Below are positions 60,867-64,000 of a stretch of DNA of 64,000 bases, piece by piece. This stretch comes from DASQFQ01 sp963805525 (GTDB lineage: Bacteria; Actinomycetota; Thermoleophilia; Solirubrobacterales; Solirubrobacteraceae). The notes under the pieces were generated by a model. It was not told the DNA's origin, did no database searches, and was given only the letters and a program-made list of their open reading frames with translations. Within the stretch, counting starts at the first letter, position 1. Every line of letters begins with the position of its first letter. A program made the translations under genes and the position numbers. The stretch spans positions 868,001-932,000 of the forward strand of contig CAWDUT010000007.1 in NCBI GenBank assembly GCA_963805525.1, given 5' to 3'.

Positions 60867-62107
60867 CAGGTCGTGTAGTCCGCGTTGATCGTCACGTAGT
60901 CGTGACTCAGATCCGAGAAGAAGACCTCGGTCTCGACGCCCTCGCCGGGCAGGCCGACGGTGTACTCGACCTCCTCGCCGGCGACCGCCTGCTCCAGCGC
61001 GGGCAGGTCGAACGGCACGACCCCGCCGCCCCTGCACACCCGCACCCCCTCGATCCAGATGTCGACCGGCAGCGGCGCGGTGCCGGGGAGCGCGGCGCCG
61101 ACCGCCTGGGCGATCCGGCCCCAGTTGGGGTCGCCGCCGTTGAGCGCGGCCTTCACGAGCGGGGAGTTGGCGACCGCCCGCGCGGCGGCGGCGACCGTCT
61201 CCTCGTGCCCGCCGTTGACCACCACGCGCCCGACCCGCTTGGCGCCCTCGCCGTCGCGCACGATCAGCAGCGCCAGCCGGCGCAGGACGGCGTCGAGCGC
61301 CTCGCCGAAGCGCAGCTCGTCCTCGGACTCCGGCTCGATCCGCACGCCCGACGCGCCGCTCGCCATCAGGATCGCGGTGTCGTTGGTGGAGAGCTGGCCG
61401 TCGACCGAGATGCGGTCGAACGAGCGCTTCACGCACACGCCGAGCAGCAGGTCGGCGGTCTCCGGCGCGAGCCCCGCGTCGGTCTGGACGAAGCACAGCA
61501 TCGTCGCGAAGTTGGGCGAGATCATCCCCGCGCCCTTGGCCTGGGCCGTGATGCGGACCTTGCCGCCGGGGAGCGTGACGTCGATCGCCGCGCCCTTGGG
61601 GAACAGGTCGGTGGTGCGGATCGCCTCGCCGAACGCCTCGTTCCCGGTCTCCGACAGCTCGCCCCGCGCGGCCAGGATGCCCTTGATGATCGGGTCGGCG
61701 GGCAGCGGCACGCCGATCACGCCGGTGGAGGCGACCGCGACCACCTGCGGGTCGAGCCCCAGCGCCATCGCGCCGGCGCCCTGCATGCGGGCGGCGTCGT
61801 CGACCCCGCGCCGCCCGGTCGCCGCGTTGGCGTTGCCGGAGTTGGCGACCACGGCCCGCAGCGAGTCGAGCGCGCAGCGCTCCTGGCACAGGATCACCGG
61901 CGCCGCCAGCACGCCGGAGCGCGTGAAGCGCGCCGCGCTGACCGTGCCGGGCGTGTCGGAGACGAGCAGCCCGAGGTCGGTCCCGCCGCTCGGCTTCAGG
62001 CCCGCGGCCACCCCCGCCGCGCGGAAGCCCTGCGGCAGCCCGCCCGGCGCGTCGACCGCATGGTCCGGCAAAGTCACCCAGCGAGACGTGGCCGGCGCCT
62101 CGGTCAT
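60866..62107 (-). CDS. argJ: Bifunctional ornithine acetyltransferase/N-acetylglutamate synthase
   Basis: A 413-residue Ntn-fold enzyme that recycles the acetyl group from acetylornithine to glutamate. The autocleavage site is A201-T202 in SPNFATMLCF, making T202 the nucleophile of the beta chain; KGAGMI before it and ISVDGQLSTNDTAILMASG after it are conserved. Its presence shows the cyclic arginine route. Whether it is also able to use acetyl-CoA (bifunctional) cannot be told from sequence. Overlaps argC by 4 bases. Confidence 0.94.
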   Translation of the reverse strand: MTEAPATSRWVTLPDHAVDAPGGLPQGFRAAGVAAGLKPSGGTDLGLLVSDTPGTVSAARFTRSGVLAAPVILCQERCALDSLRAVVANSGNANAATGRRGVDDAARMQGAGAMALGLDPQVVAVASTGVIGVPLPADPIIKGILAARGELSETGNEAFGEAIRTTDLFPKGAAIDVTLPGGKVRITAQAKGAGMISPNFATMLCFVQTDAGLAPETADLLLGVCVKRSFDRISVDGQLSTNDTAILMASGASGVRIEPESEDELRFGEALDAVLRRLALLIVRDGEGAKRVGRVVVNGGHEETVAAAARAVANSPLVKAALNGGDPNWGRIAQAVGAALPGTAPLPVDIWIEGVRVCRGGGVVPFDLPALEQAVAGEEVEYTVGLPGEGVETEVFFSDLSHDYVTINADYTT

Positions 62108-63099
62108 CCCAGTCCCTCGCTCTCGTCGCGCCCGAACATCAGGTTGAGGTTCTGCACGGCCTGCGACGCCGCGCCCTTCCAAAGGTTGTCGATCGCGGAG
62201 AACACGAGCACGCGGCCGGTGCGGTCGTCGCGGTGCACGGACACGCGGCAGTAGTTGGTCTCCCGCACCTCGAGCACGCCGGGCGGCCCGAGCTTGACCT
62301 CGACCCACGGCTCGCCCTCGTAGGCGTCGTGGTAGAGCCCAGCCAGCTCGCCCTCGCTCAGCTCGATCGCCGGCGTGACGTAGGCCGACACCAGCTCCCC
62401 CTGCGCGAGCGGGACCAGGTGCGGCGTGAACGTGATCGGCAGCGACGCCCCCAGCGCGGCGAGCTCCTGCTCGATCTCCGGCGTGTGGCGGTGGCGCTCG
62501 ACCTTGTACGGGGTCATGTTCTCGTCGGCCGAGATGTAGTGCGTGGTCTGGCTCGGCGAGCGGCCGGCCCCGCTGACGCCCGACTTCGCGTCGATCACCA
62601 CGTCCTTGATCGCGCCCGCCCGCGCCAGGGGCGCCAGGCCGAGCAGCGCGGCGGTCGGGTAGCAGCCGGGGTTGGCGACGAGGTCGGCGCCCGGGATCTG
62701 CTCGCGGTAGAGCTCGGGCAGCCCGTAGACCGCGGCGCCGAACAGATCGGGCGCGCCGTGCGGGCCGTACCAGTCCTCGTACGTCTCGCGGTCGCGGAGC
62801 CGGAAGTCGGCCGACAGGTCGACCACCCGCACGCCGCGCTCGCGCAGCTCGGCCACCGCCGGCGCCGACACCCGGTGCGGCCAGCACACGAGCGCCGCGT
62901 CGACCTCGCCCTGGACGTCCGGATCCCAGTCCTCCAGCACCAGCGGCACGCGCGTGCGCGGGTGGATCTCGTCGAGCAGCGCGCCCGACTCGGACCGCGC
63001 GGTGACGTGCTTGAGCGAGAAGAACGGGTGCCGCCAGATCAGCGACGACGCGATCGCGCCCGCGTAGCCGGACGCCCCGAGGACGGCGACGTCAGCCAC
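62104..63099 (-). CDS. argC: N-acetyl-gamma-glutamyl-phosphate reductase
   Basis: A 331-residue dehydrogenase with Rossmann start VAVLGASGYAGA, active-site C146 in VANPGCYPTAALLGL, and SGVSGAGRSPSQTTHYI near 180. It reduces acetylglutamyl phosphate with NADPH. GTG start at 63099 overlaps the pheT stop by 8 bases, so the arg operon is read through from pheT. Confidence 0.94.
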   Translation of the reverse strand: MADVAVLGASGYAGAIASSLIWRHPFFSLKHVTARSESGALLDEIHPRTRVPLVLEDWDPDVQGEVDAALVCWPHRVSAPAVAELRERGVRVVDLSADFRLRDRETYEDWYGPHGAPDLFGAAVYGLPELYREQIPGADLVANPGCYPTAALLGLAPLARAGAIKDVVIDAKSGVSGAGRSPSQTTHYISADENMTPYKVERHRHTPEIEQELAALGASLPITFTPHLVPLAQGELVSAYVTPAIELSEGELAGLYHDAYEGEPWVEVKLGPPGVLEVRETNYCRVSVHRDDRTGRVLVFSAIDNLWKGAASQAVQNLNLMFGRDESEGLG

Positions 63100-64000
63100 G
63101 GAGCCGCGCTCCGAGCTGCTCGGAGAGCGCGGCCACGATCTTCGCCCGGCGCTCGGCGACGTCCTCGTCCGTCAGCGTCCGGTCGGAGGCGCGGAACTCG
63201 AGCCGCAGCGCCAGCGACGAGGCGCCCTCCCCCACCTGCGCGCCGCGGTAGACGTCGAACACCTCAGCGCGTCGCAGCAGCGCGCCGCCCGCCTTGCGGA
63301 CGACCGCGACGAGCTGCGCGGCCGAGACGCCGTCGGGCACCACGACCGCCACGTCCTCGCGCACGGCGGGGAACGAGGTCAGGTCCTCGTAGTCCGGCTG
63401 CAGCACCGCGTGCTCGGCCAGTACGCCGAAGTCGAGCTCGAAGCCCGCGGCCTGCTCGAGGTCCCAGCGCGCCGCGACGGCCGGGTGCAGCTCGCCGAGC
63501 CAGCCCGCGGGCTCGCCGCCGGCGAGCACCTGCGCGGAGCGACCGGGGTGCAGGAACGGCTCGCGCGACGGCTCGACCTCCCACGGCACCCGCAGCGCGC
63601 TCATCAGCGCGGCGAGCACGCCCTTGGCGGCGAAGAAGTCGGCCCGCGCGGGCTCCGGATCGCGCCACGTCGGGGGCCGGAGCCGGCCGGTGAGCAGAGC
63701 GCCGAGGTGCTGGCGCTCGGTCGGCAGCCGGTCGAGGCCGGGCACATGGTCGCGGTTGCGCGAACCCTCGACCACCCTCACGGGGTCTGACCCCTCCTCG
63801 TGCGCCAGGTAGACCTCGCCGTACTGCCACAGCCGCACGTCCTCGTTGCCACGCGCCCGGTTGCGCTCCAGGTTGTCGAGCAGCGGGCCGAGCAGCAGCG
63901 TCCGCAGCACGGACTGGTCCTCTGACATCGGGTTCGCCAGCTTCACCACGCGCGACCGCGGATCGTCGTCCGGCATGCCGAGCTTCCGCACCAGCCCGGG
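63092..64000 (-). CDS. pheT: Phenylalanine--tRNA ligase beta subunit (partial, C-terminal part)
   Basis: The last 302 residues of PheT. The visible part includes the end of the catalytic-like B6-B7 region (VKLANPMSEDQSVLRTLLLG, ARGNEDVRLWQYGEVYL) and the C-terminal ferredoxin-fold anticodon-binding domain (DLTSFPAVREDVAVVVPDGV near 200, SLALRLEFRASDRTLTDEDV near 270). The frame is open to the right edge. PheS and the start of PheT lie outside the window. Its stop overlaps argC, an arrangement that ties arginine synthesis to a synthetase operon. Confidence 0.92.
   Translation of the reverse strand, partial: PGLVRKLGMPDDDPRSRVVKLANPMSEDQSVLRTLLLGPLLDNLERNRARGNEDVRLWQYGEVYLAHEEGSDPVRVVEGSRNRDHVPGLDRLPTERQHLGALLTGRLRPPTWRDPEPARADFFAAKGVLAALMSALRVPWEVEPSREPFLHPGRSAQVLAGGEPAGWLGELHPAVAARWDLEQAAGFELDFGVLAEHAVLQPDYEDLTSFPAVREDVAVVVPDGVSAAQLVAVVRKAGGALLRRAEVFDVYRGAQVGEGASSLALRLEFRASDRTLTDEDVAERRAKIVAALSEQLGARLRG

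Overview
The window is very GC-rich (about 70-73 %), densely packed, and rich in GTG starts, 1-4 base start/stop overlaps and short divergent gaps. Gene content points to a soil actinobacterium of the class Thermoleophilia (Solirubrobacterales-like). Supporting features are the glycolate oxidase/malate synthase operon, a CysE/CysK/TusA/E1 sulfur cluster, FG-GAP and PASTA secreted proteins, giant cadherin-like repeat proteins and the arg operon behind pheT. The taxonomic call is an inference from style and content, not from a marker gene. I saw no tRNA, rRNA or CRISPR array, and no gene-free stretch longer than 300 bases.

Layout. 1-7556: a partial LutA-like Fe-S protein diverges from a five-gene operon lctP-glcD-glcE-glcF-aceB that would import a 2-hydroxyacid, oxidise glycolate to glyoxylate and condense it with acetyl-CoA to malate. 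7557-8719: an intact IS481-type insertion sequence sits exactly in a CTAG that was the shared stop codon of aceB and a convergent SRPBCC gene; the CTAG duplication gives both genes their stops back. 8720-10507: SRPBCC and a secreted FG-GAP/PASTA protein. 10678-14616: minus-strand sulfur cluster cysK-esterase-tusA-E1 and cysE. 14859-17761: VOC protein, then a TetR repressor divergent from a DrrAB-like ABC exporter, with operator repeats between them. 17806-19544: NarL-type two-component pair.

19653-26229: small membrane/secreted proteins, FkbM methyltransferase plus GT2 glycosyltransferase, an Rrf2 regulator, VanZ, an N-terminally truncated UPF0303 remnant, an HDOD-LuxR fusion regulator and gltX. 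26270-27133: endonuclease IV. 27134-35009: one 7.9-kb gene for a secreted protein of 26 cadherin-like repeats, split by a single-base frameshift at 30841. 35119-38526: envelope proteins (zinc-ribbon membrane protein, two anchored secreted proteins including a VWA protein). 38544-46458: TrpB2, DnaE and a 992-residue coiled-coil protein.

46526-52211: argG with a 53-residue membrane peptide downstream, a MatB-like acyl-CoA synthetase, and two tandem membrane-anchored beta-propeller paralogues. 52201-58206: a Gfo/Idh/MocA oxidoreductase and a fused FAD/Fe-S 2-hydroxyacid dehydrogenase, divergent from a CoA-transferase/enoyl-CoA hydratase/VOC operon. 58203-58940: S4 and GNAT genes firing from one 24-bp palindrome. 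58897-64000: arginine operon argD-argB-argJ-argC behind a partial pheT.

Recurring sequence habits: many first genes of transcription units have a TAnnnT-type hexamer 6-10 bases before the start codon, suggesting leaderless mRNAs, and convergent gene pairs repeatedly share CTAG as overlapping stop codons, which is the kind of site the IS481 element used.
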